From the NCBI GenBank assembly GCA_964347615.1, contig CAYFZO010000029.1, positions 1-20,780 of the forward strand: a stretch of DNA of 20,780 bases, in the 5' to 3' direction. The stretch's first letter is position 1. Each line of letters opens with the position of its first letter. Below are positions 1 through 12,200 of this stretch, piece after piece. The stretch is from CAYFZO01 sp964347615. GTDB taxonomy: Bacteria > Pseudomonadota > Gammaproteobacteria > Poriferisulfidales > Oxydemutatoraceae. The position numbers and the translations under genes were made by a program. The notes under the pieces are model-generated. The model was not told the origin of the DNA and did no database searches. It saw nothing but the letters and a program-made list of their open reading frames with translations.

Positions 1-4
1 ACAC

Positions 5-58
5 AAAATAAAATAGGCCCCCGTCCTGACAGGGCGCGAGTGGGCCCCCCTTTATTTT
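5..58. terminator. Candidate hairpin terminator with A-rich and T-rich arms
   Basis: AAAATAAA (5-12) is perfectly complementary to TTTATTTT (51-58). Inside it GGCCC (16-20) can pair with GGGCC (42-46), separated from the outer stem by an unpaired ATA opposite CCCC. A GC-rich stem between an A tract and a T tract fits a rho-independent terminator that could work in either direction, perhaps closing an upstream gene beyond the window. The stem is interrupted and the loop is long (about 21 nt), so this is only a candidate. Confidence 0.4.
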
Positions 59-63
59 AAATA
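26..63 (+). promoter_or_regulatory. Weak candidate promoter for the giant gene
   Basis: CTGACA (26-31) matches the -35 consensus TTGACA at five of six bases. The only AT-rich stretch before the gene, TTTATTTTAAATA (51-63), could carry a -10 element such as TTTATT (51-56), which matches at four of six positions with a long 19-base spacer. A start site just downstream would fall in or next to the poly-C tract. The same bases also form the candidate terminator, so the promoter reading is a guess. Confidence 0.2.
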
Positions 64-86
64 CCCCCCCCCCCCCCCCCCCCCCC
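64..86 (+). repeat. Homopolymeric poly-C tract, 23 C
   Basis: An uninterrupted run of 23 cytosines ends 30 bases before the ATG. Tracts of this length are prone to slipped-strand mispairing. In known cases, such as the poly-C tract in Bordetella fim promoters and poly-G tracts in Neisseria promoters, tract length changes promoter spacing and switches surface proteins on and off. Here it lies between the only AT-rich promoter-like segment and the ribosome binding site, so it could alter promoter geometry or the leader. The exact count may be a sequencing or assembly artefact. Confidence 0.9.
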
Positions 87-89
87 TCA

Positions 90-108
90 CCCCTTTCTCT
101 GGAAGGGG
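90..108 (+). promoter_or_regulatory. Leader hairpin overlapping the Shine-Dalgarno sequence
   Basis: CCCCTT (90-95) pairs with AAGGGG (103-108), and the stem can be extended by a T-G and a C-G pair leaving a three-base loop. GGAAGGGG (101-108) is the best ribosome binding site for the ATG at 117, with eight bases between them. It supports this start, and it forms the 3' arm of the hairpin, so folding would hide it. A second purine run, AAGGGG (110-115), is too close to the ATG to be the main site, though the poly-C tract could also pair with either G run. Confidence 0.55.
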
Positions 109-116
109 TAAGGGGC

Positions 117-227
117 ATGACGGCTAGCTTTCAGCCGATCTCGCGGCGATTACGCGCACTTGTCTCGGCGGTCGTGCCGAGCACGGTCGCGGGGCTCTTC
201 GCGGTTTTTTCCACCTCGGCGCAAGCG
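117..227 (+). other. Sec signal peptide of the giant protein
   Basis: Residues 1-37 have an arginine-rich n-region (R10, R11, R13), a hydrophobic core from about residue 14 to 31, and a small-residue end with Ala-Gln-Ala at 35-37, a good signal peptidase I site. There is no lipobox cysteine at the cleavage point; the first Cys is residue 45, in the first module head. The protein is therefore predicted to leave the cytoplasm through Sec and not to be a lipoprotein. Confidence 0.85.
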
Positions 228-3200
228 CAGGGTTTCAGCCCGCCGCTGTGTGAACGGACCCTGGCGGTGCAATTTGCAATCCTTGTTGCGACGGACACGG
301 ACGGGGGTTGCGTCGCTTTCAATCCCAACACGTTGCAAGGTATCACCGTTCTGGATCTGAGCGGCAGGAGCATCAGCGATTTGAAGTCGATGGATTTCAA
401 CGGGTTGGACGGCGTGGAAACGTTGGATTTGTCGGGCAACCGGTTGAAATCGTTGCCGGCGGGCGTGTTCGACGGCTTAACCGGTCTGCAAACGCTGAAC
501 CTGTCGGACAACGAGTTGCGATCCTTGCAGCCCTCCGCGTTCAGCGACGTCGACCAACTGCGGGTCTTGGATCTGTCGCACAACCGATTGGAAGCGTTGC
601 CGTGGCAAGGAGCATTCAGGGGACTGGGCAACCTGCGCGAGTTGAACTTGGAGCACAACCGGCTGGGGGGAGCACTCAGGCCTAACCGCTTCGTCGAGCT
701 CGACGATTTGAGACGGTTGGATTTGAGCGACAACCGACTGCAAGATCTCGAAGCCAACCTGCTTCGGAATACTCCCAAATTGAAACAGTTGGATTTGCGC
801 AACAACCGATTGGAGTTCTTGCGCGCGAAGCTATTCGAGGGACGTGATTTCAATCCCGCCGCCGTTGACGGCTACGGCGGGAGCTTGCTCCTTTCGGGCA
901 ACCCGGGGCCCGACGGCGATCCGGAGACGCCTTTTGCCCTTGTCGTGGAGGTCAGGGCGCATAGGGTCGATGCGACCTCTGATTTCTCGTGGGTCGACTT
1001 CTCTGCCTACTTGGCTCAAGGCGCACCGTTTGACGTGGAATTCGAATGGGAGGTGGAAGACGGTCAATTCAGCAACCCTGGCGGCTCGGGCGGGTCGCTT
1101 TCGGCAGGAGAATTGTCCAGCGAGGAAAAAGACCGGGTCAGGCATTTGAACAACAGAAGCGATCCTCCCGAAATACCCGACGTCCGGGTGTCGTTCACCG
1201 CGTTGACGTCGTTGCCTCAGGGCGATTCGGGCTGCGGTTATTCCCCCTGCTACGACGGTTTTGTGATCAGAGCCCCCGCGGATGATCCCGACGCGAATTG
1301 CAGGGTGCGTCCGAGTTGCTACCGGAACCCCGCCGATTATTGGGGCAGCGCCGTATACCACTTGATAGTTTGGCATCCTGCAGAGGTCAGCGACGTCCGT
1401 TTTGTCCCGTCGCGGGAAAATTCGGACGGCTACATTGTGGGTTTCGACGTGATCGTGATCGAGGTGCTTTTTGACAGAAGGATCGTCGTCGTCGAAGGTA
1501 AACCTGAACTGGTCGTGACAATCGGAAACGCCGAAAGGCGCGCGACTTACGTGCCCTCCGAAGGCGGTTCCGACGCGATGCGATTCCGCTACCGTCTTTT
1601 GGAAGACGACCCGGTGGACGCCGACGGCATTGACGTCGAGCGAATCGAGAGGAACGGCGCGACCATCGACGATATGTTGGTTGGGCATAACTCTCCGGAT
1701 CTGGATTTAGCCGATCACGGCGGAACGTTTCCCGACCAAAAAGTTCAGCGGCCGCCCCTGATATCGTTTGACGCCGTCACGGTTTCGGTCAGGGAAGGGG
1801 GTCGGGCGTTTCTGAATTTCACCCTCGACCCTTCGGCGAGCGCGCCGTTCGACCTGAACTTCTCGCCTGAGTTCTCCGGCGCGGCCATCAGCAGCTTCCA
1901 GACGGAACCGATCCCGGCGGGCGCATCCGGCGGGCGTATCCGAGTTTCCGTTCCCGACAACGACTGGATCGGTCGGGCGCGTGAAACCTTCACGGTGTCC
2001 CTGCGGGATTCGGGCGGCTACGTTCCCGCCGGCACGCGGACGGTGACGGTCGAAGTCGAGGAGGGGGTTTGCGACCGTACGCCGCAGGTGCGCGACGCGC
2101 TGATGGCGGCGATCGGGCGCGACGGTTGCGCCGGGGTAACCAACGAGGACTTGGCCGACGTGGTCGACTTGGATCTGAGCGGTCTGGGGATAGAGCGCCT
2201 CAGTTCGAGGGATCTCCTGGGTCTCAGCGGCTTGCGGGGGCTGGATTTGCGCGACAACGAGTTGCAAACCCTGCCGGCGGGGATATTCGAAGGTCTCGGC
2301 GGGCTGGACGGTGCTTCGAGTTATCTGTTTCTCTCGGACAACCCGGGCGCGCCTTTTGATTTCGTCATCCAGACTGCTCTTGCGGAGGTGGAGTCCGTCG
2401 GTGCTCTTGAGTCCGTTGGCTTCCGTCTTTACCTGGCGCAAGGCGCGCCGTTCGACCTGGACGTTCGGCTTAATCACGTGAGAATAGATCCGGGAGGATC
2501 CAGCGTTGTCGACCTCGACGCTTCTCTCTTTTCCTTTGATGCGGGCGACACACGAGGCGAAATAGAGGAGGGTGAACGAACTGTGACTCTGGCTGAACGC
2601 GACGACGGCACGTCGAGGTCGGTCTTAAGGCTTGACGGCAATCTGCCGTCGTTGCCGGAGAGCAGAACGGGATTCGGGCTCAGTTTCGAGCCCGAGGAGT
2701 ACGGTTTCATGACCCGGGGCGTTGTCTCGGTGAGCGATTTCGAGTTCACCTCGCGTCCGCAAGACGCGGGCGGCTACGCTGCGGGCGTGGAGACGATTAC
2801 CGCCGAGGTTCGATTCAACGACAAATTGATCTTGATCCCTTCGGAGCAGGGTGGCGTACCGTGGTTGGAACTGCGAGTCGGGAGCAAGACGCGCGCCGCT
2901 AGTTACGTCCCGGCCGCGAGCGCCACCGACGTCTGGACGTTCACCTACGCGCTCAGGGAGGACGACGCTGACGGGAACGGCATCAGGGTCTTCTCAAGAG
3001 ACGGGTTGAGGTTGAACGGCTCCACCGCCATGGGGCTGATTCATGAATTCGAATCTAACTCCGTGTATCTGCCGGACGACGCCGACGATAACAACCGCAG
3101 ACACAGAGTCCGGCAAAGGTCCGCCTTGTCGTTTGACGCCACCACGATCTCGGTCGGGGAAGACTCGATTCTGGCACTGCCTTTCAACGTCTTGCCCGCG

Positions 3201-6200
3201 GCGCGGTCGCCGTTTGTCGCCAACTACGCCGTGGAGGGCACCGACTTTGCTTACGAAGGCGCGGTTACAGTTCCGGCGGGGTCGCGGCGCGGGATTATTC
3301 GGATTCCGGTCGGGGACGGCGGCGAGACTTTCGAGGTACGGCTGACGCCTTCGGGTGGCTACTTTCTGTTTTCTCCGTCGCGGACGTCGGTTGCGGTCAG
3401 GGTGGGGATTTGCGACCGCACGCCGCAGGTTCAGGACGCGTTGCTGTCGGCGATCGGCAAGGAAAATTGCTTCGACGTGACGAACCAGGACTTGGCCGGG
3501 GTGGACAACGTGCTGAACTTGGACGATGCAGGCGTCACCAGCCTGCGTTCAAAGGACTTTTCGGGCTTGACCAACTTAGCCCGCCTGCTGTTGAACGATA
3601 ACCGGTTGCAAAGTTTGCCGTCGGGCTTGTTCGAGGGACTGGACAATCTGGGCACGCTCGAGTTGAGGAACAATCAACTCCAATCGTTGCGTCGGGACGC
3701 GTTCTCCGGGCTGGGCAAGCTGAACCGGTTGCGTCTGCAAGGCAACCGGTTGAGCTCGTTGCCGCCCGGTGTGTTCTCCGGCGTCGGTCGGCTCAGTCGG
3801 CCCGGTCAGGAAGGGTGGTGGTTGTTCCTGAGCGACAACCCGCTGTCTTCGTTGCCGCCGGGCGTGTTTTCAGGCACCGAAGGGCTGGCATGGTTGCGGT
3901 TGGGTAACAACGCCATGACCGAACTGCCGGCGGGTATTTTTTCTGGGATTTCGGAGAGTTTGCGTGCGCTTGTATTGGACGATTCCGGGCGGACGACGTT
4001 CAGGTCAACGTTGAGATTTGAGTTTGCGGGCGGGGCCGATATGCAGTTGCAGACGGACGGTAGCGGTGTCATCGAGCGCGTGCCGGTCAAGCTCACGCTG
4101 CGCGAGGGGGCGGCGTATCGTTTGCGAGGCGATCTTGGGGTAGAAGGCGGTAGTGCGTCGGTCTCCGTCGTGGAGATTCCGCCGGGCGCGACGCAGAGCG
4201 AGACGTTTGAAGTGTTTCCTGCCAACGCGCAAGCTTTCGTAATGCGGCTTGACAACCCGTCGCCGCCGCCTGAGAACTGTCTATCTTGGCAGCGAGGCGC
4301 CGACGGTCGTTGTTTCAGCGGCTTGGAAATCGTGTCGCCCGCTCCATTTACTCTGAACGTCTCGGCTGATACGTCGGTGTGCGACCGCCCGCAGGCGGTC
4401 CAAGACGCCCTCATTCAACTGTGGAGCGGCAACAACTGCCGGAACTTTCCGACCGACTTGTTGAGGACTGCGACGTATCTGGACCTGAGCGACGCGAACT
4501 TGAGCGGTTTGACGTCGGCCGATTTCGCCGGCATGGAGTCGCTCGAACGTCTGGACTTGAGCGGCAGCGCCGGTCTGCAGGCTCTGGAGGCGAACGCGTT
4601 CGGCGATTTGGGCAGTTTGAAGCGGCTGGACCTGTCGTCAATGGGCCTGAGGACGCTGGATCCCCGGGCTTTCGCCGGTCTTGAAAGCTTGGAGCAGTTG
4701 CTGTTGCACGACAACGACCTGCGTGAGCTGCCGGCGGGGATATTCTCGGGCTTGAGCGGTCTGGGTGCGCCGGCGGGAAGCTTGCGCGTCGAGGGCAACC
4801 CGGACGACGACTCGCCGTATTTCGTTCTGCCTGCGGTGTTTCGGGTCGCGCAAGTCGCGGGCGACGCGCTCGATTTTTATCTTTACCTGGCGCAAGGCGC
4901 ACCGCTTGACCTGTCGTTTCCGTTGACCGCTCAGGGTTTATCCCCGGGTGCATCCCCGGGCTTATCTCCGGGTTCATCCCCGGGTTCATCCCCGGGTGCA
5001 TCCTCGGCCACGTTCTTGACGGTGGTGATTCCGGCGGGGAGCACGCGAAGCGAGATCTTGAGCGTGAATCGTGCATCCGATCAGACCTTGCGTTTGAGTT
5101 TCGGCGATCCGCCGTCGTTGGCGCAAGCTAATCCAGGGGTTAACTCAGAAGACGACTCAGGTTGCGGTTACGCTCCCTGTTACGCCGGCTTTGAAATCGC
5201 CTTGGGGCCGTCGCTCGTCTACGACGGTACGCGGCAAGCGGCGCAAGTTACGGCGGTCGAGTTTTCCGCGCCGCGTTACTTCGACGACGGCTACGTTGCG
5301 GGGATGGAGACGATGACCGTTGACGTGATTTTCGACAAGGCGCTGATTATAGATACCTCGGGCGGCGTGCCGTCGCTGCGGTTGCAGGTCGGGAGCAAGG
5401 TGCGCAGAGCGTCTTACCTGCTGGGTCGAACCGGCGTCGACGGGCTGCGTTTCAGTTACGCGCTCGCGTCGGATGACGTGGATGAGGACGGCGTCAGCGT
5501 CGTTTCGGATGGGTTGGAGCTGAACGGTGCGACCGTGCGCGACGCTTTCTCGGTGGCTGCGGCCCTTTCTCTGGCGCGCTTTGTTACCCCGGTCGCCGAG
5601 CGTCAAGTCCATCGGCTCAGTCGGCTGTCGTTTGAAACGAGTTTGGCGTCGTTCACGGAAGGAACGACGGCCGAGTTGACTTTCCGTCTGGATCCGCCGA
5701 CGTCGGTTGGTCTGACGGTGGGCTATCGCGTCGGTGCCCCCGGCGATACCGCCGACGCCGACGACTACATTGACGCCGGCAGCGGCGATAACGGCAGCGG
5801 CATGGTCTCGAGCACGGTCACGGTTGAAGCGGGCGCGACGCGCGGCACGGTTTTGGTTTCAATCCGGGACGACGAGGAGATCGAACCGGCCAGGGAGTTT
5901 TTCACGGTGTCGTTGTCTCCTTCGGACGACTACTTCGTGGCCTCGCCGTCCACGCTGCGGGTGGTAATCGCCGAAGGGGTTTGCGACCGTACGCCGAAAG
6001 TGCGTGAGGCGCTGACTCCATCGCGGTTCTCCGGTTGCGCCGCCGCCACGGAGGCGTATCTGTCTTCGAGACGGCGTCTTGACCTGAGTTCTACGCAAAT
6101 AACCGCGGTCAAGCGGGGAGATTTCTCAGGTCTGACCGGTCTGCAGGAATTGCGGTTGAACGGCAACTTTCTGCGGTTCTTGCCGGAAGGCATGTTTTCT

Positions 6201-9200
6201 GGACTCACGGGTTTGCAGGCGCTTCATTTAGGTGCCAACCCGGATTCGCCTTTCAGTGTGCCGCTGAGGATTGAGCTTGCCGGCGGGCCGCAGTCGCCGC
6301 TGGTGGCGCCCCACCCCCTCCCCGTCAGGCTGACGCTGCGCCACGGGGCGCCGTTCGCCATGGACGTCGGCATTTCGATGGTCGGCGGTGGGGCGAGCAG
6401 TGAGACGGTGACGATTGCGGCGGGCAGCACGCAAAGCGAGACGTTTCTCGTGGGTCTTGACGTCACCGGGGATGATTGGAGCGTGACGCTCAGCGTGTCG
6501 CCGCCCAATTCCTGCGCTTTGGACTTGCAACGAAACGGCCGATGTTTCACGGGTTTCGAAATCACCTCGAACGAGCAGTCTTTCCCGCCGACGCCCGGTT
6601 CCCCCGATTCTGCTCCGACGGTGTGTGGCCGAACGCCGGGGATTCGCGACGCGATCCTGCGGCTGCCGGGCAGCCCCGCGGGCTGCGCCGACTTTCCCTT
6701 CGAGGCGCTGGGGTTTGCGGCGTATCTGGACGCGAGCAACGTGGGCTTGAGTGCGATTTCGAGAGCCGATTTGGTGCCCATGATCCGGCTTCAACGTCTG
6801 GACTTGAGCGGCAACCCGCGGTTGCAAGCGCTCGGCGAGTCGGTGTTCGCCGACCTCGGCGACCTGAAGCGTCTGGATTTGTCGTCGGGCGGGTTGCAGG
6901 AGTTGCACCCGAGAACTTTCGCGGGTCTCGGGAGTCTGGAGCAGTTGCTGTTGCAGGACAACGATCTGCAAACCTTGCCGGCGGGGATCTTCGAGGGTCT
7001 GACCGGTCTGGGGAGCGCTTTGGGGAGCTTGCGTCTTGAGAACAACGGCTCGTCCAGTTTGACGTTGACCGTGCAGCTGAAGGTTGCGGGCGCGTCGGGC
7101 GACGACCTGGAGTTCTACCTGTATTTGCCTCAAGGTGCGCCGTTTAACCTGAGGTTTCCATTGACCGCGACGGGTTCCGCCGGTTCGGTTCCCTCGACGA
7201 TGGGGATTTCGGCGGGGAGCACGTGGAGCAAGACCGTGCGTGTCACCCGCGCATCCGGTCAGGAATTGCGTTTGAGTCTGGGCGATCCGCCGCCGTTGCC
7301 TCAAGGCGACTTGGGGGGTGACTCAGGAGGCGACCCGGGGGATAACTCCCAAAGTAACTCGGGTTGCGGCTACGTCCCCTGCTACGCCGGGTTTGAGATT
7401 GCGTCGGGTGAGCCGTTGGTCTACTCCGGTGCGTCGTCGACGCCGCAGGTGACGGGCGTCGAGTTCTCGACGTCGCGTTACTTCGACGACGCCTATCTCA
7501 ACGACCGCACCATACCGGGTGCGGAGGCGTTCACCGTCGAGGTGGTTTTCGATCGGGAGTTGAACGTGGATACCTCGGACGGCGAACCGGAGTTGATGCT
7601 GGAGATTGCAGGCACTGCGAGCACCGCGACCTACACGTCGGCGTCGGGTTCAAGCGGCAGACTGCGTTTCAGTTACACAATCGGCTGCAGGGGCGGGGAC
7701 GATTGCGACGGCGACGTCGACGAAGACGGCGTCCACGTCAACTCGGCGAACGCCTTGCGCCTGAACGGGGCTGTCGTCACCGACGCTTTCGGCACGTCCG
7801 CGAACCCGTCGCTGGCGGACGTCGTGGACGTCGCCGGACCCAAGGTTCGACCGGGCGGCTTGTTGCGGTTCGACGTCGCCTCGGTCGAGGTTGTCGAAGG
7901 GGAGACGTTCGAGCTGGGTCTGACCGTGAGTCGGGCAGCGGTGTCAACCAGCGTCACCTACGTCATCGGCGCGTTCGGGGACACGGCGGAGGACGAAGAC
8001 TACAGCGACGTCGGCGGGGGCGCGGTTTCGGTTTTCGCGGGCGAGCGGAACGGTACCATCCGGATTTCGATCCGGGACGACGAGGTGGCCGAGCCGACGC
8101 GCGAGAGTTTTACGGTGTCCCTGAGCGGTTTCAGTTCCGACGCTTATTTCTTGGCTTCCCCGGCGCGGGTGGTGGTCACGATCAAGGAGGGGGTTTGCGA
8201 CCGTACGCCGCAGGTGCGCGACGCGTTGACGGCGGCGTTCTTCGTCGCCCGCTCGTGCACCGATGTAACGTCGTCAAGCGACGTCGGTAGAATCCTGTTC
8301 TTGGTCCAAACCGCGTTCAACCTGAGTTCGATGGGGATCATGACCCTGAAGGAGGGGGATTTCTCGGATCTGTCCAACTTGCGGTCGTTGCGGTTGGACG
8401 ACAACGATTTGCGAACCTTGCCGGCGGGGATCTTCGCGGGCCTGGATTTGGGCTCGCCCGAAGGCAGTCTGCATCTTCACGGCAACCCCGACGCCGCCTC
8501 GCCGGATTTTGTTTTCACCGTGGAGTTCAGGTTTGTGCGCTTCGTTGGCGATCAAGCCGAACTGGTTTTGTACCTGCCTCAAGGTGCCCCGTTCGACGTG
8601 ACGGTTCCGTTGATTGCGGAAGGTGCGCTTGATTCTCTCGCCCCCTCTGAAGTAACGATCCCGGCGGGCGAGGTGCAAAGCGCCCGGTTCAGGGTGGGTC
8701 GCCAAGCCGAGGGAGCGGCGCCCCTGCGCTTGGGCGCACCGGTTCCGGCGTTGCTGCCGCGAGGCGGCTGCGGCGCCCCGCCTTGCTACAGCGGATTTCG
8801 AATCGCGGCGAGCGAGACGCCGTTCATCTACGACGATTCCTCGGTACCGCGGGTGGAACGCGTGGAGTTCACCTCGACGCCGCAATACTTGGTCGACGGG
8901 TATATCGCAGGTGTGGAGACGGTTGTGGTTGAGGTGGTTTTCGACCGGGAGTTGCTCGTCGTGGACGTTGCGGGCGGCGAACCGTCGTTGACGCTGCAAG
9001 TCGGGGAGACCACGCGCACCGCGACTTATGTGCCTACTCCGGTGCCTGCTCCGGCGCCTACCTCCACGTCGATTTCAGGCGTCGGCAACAAACTGCGTTT
9101 CAGTTACGCGCTCGCGCGGGAGGATCTCGATACGGACGGTCTCAGCGTCGCTTCGGCGCGGAGTTTACGGCTGAACGGCGCGACGGTGATCGGCCACTCC

Positions 9201-12200
9201 CGCGCGAACGTGGACGCGTCGTTGGCGAGGTTTGTTTCCTCTCCCGCCGGCGACCGCAAAGTCCACAGGTCGCACTTGGTGAGTTTCGGTGATTCGGGCC
9301 CGGTTACAATCGCAGAAGGCGATCAAAGCTTCGTGCCTTTCATCGTCACACCGGCACCGTTGCAGGGGGCATCGCCTGACGTCGGCTACGGTGCCGGGCG
9401 CGCCGGCGACACGGCCGACGCCGGCGACTACCGTCTGGAAACGGGGACCACCGTCGTTAGAGTCGATGGTGTAGAAACGAGATACATTTCCGTTTCAACC
9501 GTGGACGACCAGGAAATAGGCCCGCTGAGCAAGTTTTTCACGCTGTATCTGACGCCGCCCGCCTCCGGGACGGATTACGTTGTGACCTCGCCGTCGTCAC
9601 TGAGGGTTACGATTAGCGAGGGCGTCTGCGACCGTACGCCGGCGGTTCGGGACGTGCTGTCAGGACGGTTCGATTGTGCCGCCATAACCGACGCGAGCTT
9701 GGCACGGAAAAGAGGCGACATACAGCTGTACGATCAAGGCATCACCAGCCTCTTGTCGAGGGATTTCTCGGGTCTTGTCAATCTGCGAGAATTGGGTGTG
9801 GACGGCAACTCGCTGCAAACCTTGCCTGAGGGCGTGTTCGCCGGGCTGGGCGAGTTGAATAATCTGTATCTGAGTGACAATCAATTGCAGGTATTGCGTG
9901 CGAACGTGTTCGCCGGTCTCAGTAAGCTGTCGCGTCTGGAGCTGAACGACAATGATTTGCGAGCCTTGCCTGAGGGCTTGTTCGCCGGGCTGGGCGAGTT
10001 GGATAGTCTGTTTCTGAGTGCCAATCAATTGCAGGTATTGCGTGCGGACGTGTTCACCGGTCTCGGTAAGCTGTCGGTTCTGAATCTGAGTGACAATGAT
10101 CTGCGAGCCTTGCCTGAGGGCGTGTTCGCCGGGCTAGGTAGGCTGAGGTGGCTGAATCTGTCCGACAATGATTTGCGAGCCTTGCCCGCGGGTGTGTTCG
10201 CCGGGCTCGGCAGATTGGAAGTGTTGCACCTGAATAACAACCTGCGGTTGTCGGGGTTGCCGCCGGGGCTGTTTTCGGATCTTGGGAAGCTCGAATATCT
10301 GTCTCTTCACGGGAACGGTTTGTCCGAGTTGCCGGCGGGTATTTTCGCGGGGCTTTCGAACCTGAAAGGGCTTAGGCTGGACGACAATCCCGGCAGCCCT
10401 TTTGCCCTCGCGCTGGGGCTTGAAGTCGTCGACTGGAGCAACAACGCCATGTTCCTCAGGGCCACGTTGCGCGAGGGGGCACCGTATCGTTTGCAGGCTG
10501 ATCTTAAGGTAACGGGCGGCGGGTTGTCGCACACCTTGAGCGTGGAGATTCCTGCGGGCAGCACGCGCAGCGAGACGCACCGCACGTTCATTTTCTTCGG
10601 TCTGGCACCGCCCAGACTGGAGTTCTCCGGCGTGACGGCATACGCTACGAATGGCTGCGCGAGTCAGCACAGGCGTCCTCGTACCGGAGAGTGCTTCTCC
10701 GGTCTGGAGATTGATTATTCCGCGCGGCTGGTTCTGGACAACACCGCGGTCGACCCGCCGATATGCGACCGTACGCCGGGCATCCGCGACGCGATTCTCG
10801 CACTGCGGGACGGCGACGATTGCGCGAGTTTTCCGGCCTACGCGTTGCGGGTTGCGTCGCGGCTGGACGCGAGCGCCGCGGGTTTGAGCGATTTCAAGCC
10901 TTCCGATTTCAACGACATGGACGCGCTCGAGCGACTGGACTTGAGCGGCAACGCCGGTTTGCAAGCGCTGGGGGCGAACGCGTTCGGCGATGGTTTGACC
11001 AGGTTGAAGCACTTGGATTTGTCGTCGGGCGGTCTGGACAGCTTGCATCCGCGGGCTTTCGCGGGTCTGAGCGGTCTGGAGCAGTTGCTGTTGCACGACA
11101 ACGATATTGCGAGTATAGATTTCGTTACCAGCGATCGTGACCTGCCGGCGGGGATATTCGCGGGTTTGAGCGGCTTGGGGAGCGTTTCAGGGAGCCTGCG
11201 TCTCGAGGACAATCCGGACGACGACTCGTCGGATTTCGTTCTGACCGCGGCGTTCCGGGTCGTGAGCGCCGCCAACGACGAGCTCGAGTTTTACCTTTAC
11301 CTGGCCCAGGGTGCGCCGTTTGATGTGTCGTTTCCGTTGATCGCGCAGGGTTCGACTCCTGTCTTCGCGGCTACCTCGACGGTGACGATTCCGGCGGGGA
11401 GTACGCACAGCGAAACCTTAAGCGTCACCCGCCAAACCGGTCACACGCTGCGCTTGAGTCTGGGCGATCCGTCGTTGCCGCCCCAAAGCAGCTCAGAAAA
11501 TGATCGAGGGAGCAAATCGGGCTGCGGTTACGCTCCTTGCTACGCCGGCTTTGAAATCGCGTCGGGCGGGCCGTTGATTTATGAAGGCGGGGCAGGCGGA
11601 TCGCCGTCGGCGCCTCAGGCGACGACGATGCGGTTTTCGTCGCCGCGATACCCCGCCGCCGGCTACGTTGCCGGGGTGGAGACGGTCTTCGTCGACGTGG
11701 TCTTCGACAGGGGGTTGATCGTGGATACCTCTGGCGGTGTCCCGTCGTTGCGGTTGCTGGTCGGGGATCAAGAGCGCCGTGCCGACTATCTGCCGGGTCA
11801 GACCGCCGACGACGTCTTGCGTTTCAGCTACGTGCTCGCGGCGGGGGATCTTGGCGAAGTCAGTATTGCCTCGGCAAGCGGGTTGGAATTGAACGACGCG
11901 ACCGTGCTCGATGCTTTAGGCGTCGCCGCGGATCTTTCGCTGCCGGATGATTTTCTGACCTCCGTTGCCGCCCGCCAAGTTGTCGCGACGTACTTGGTGT
12001 CGTTTGACGTCGAGGCGATTTCGACCGAGGAAATCCAGACCACGCTCAGGTTGCCTTTCACGGTCGCCCCGCCGGTGAGGTCGGCACTGTCCGTGGGCTA
12101 CCGCGTCGGCGCGCCGGGAGATACCGCGGACGGCGGCGACTACGCCGCCGGCGCCGCCGGCGAGGTTTCGGGCACGGTCATGGTTGGGACGGGCGAGACG

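Noticed and set aside
64..86. Poly-C tract purely as a sequencing artefact
   Set aside because: The length may be wrong, but a long C run between well-formed flanking sequences is hard to create from nothing, so it was kept with a caution on length.
1230..1250. GCGYxPC motif as a zinc-binding or haem-binding site
   Set aside because: Only two cysteines are present and the protein is exported; a small disulfide loop is simpler. The short modules replace it with a different Cys spacing at the same place.
4935..5006. The tandem repeat as a CRISPR array
   Set aside because: Units are only 12 bp, contiguous without spacers, in frame and coding for Gly-x-Ser-Pro.
6114..6122. RGD tripeptides in modules 5, 8 (near 9709) and 10 (near 12487) as integrin-binding sites
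   Set aside because: In modules 5 and 10 the RGD sits in the first LRR where other modules have LxSxDF at the same place, so it follows from the LRR framework. In module 8 it is at a different position. No reason to see function.
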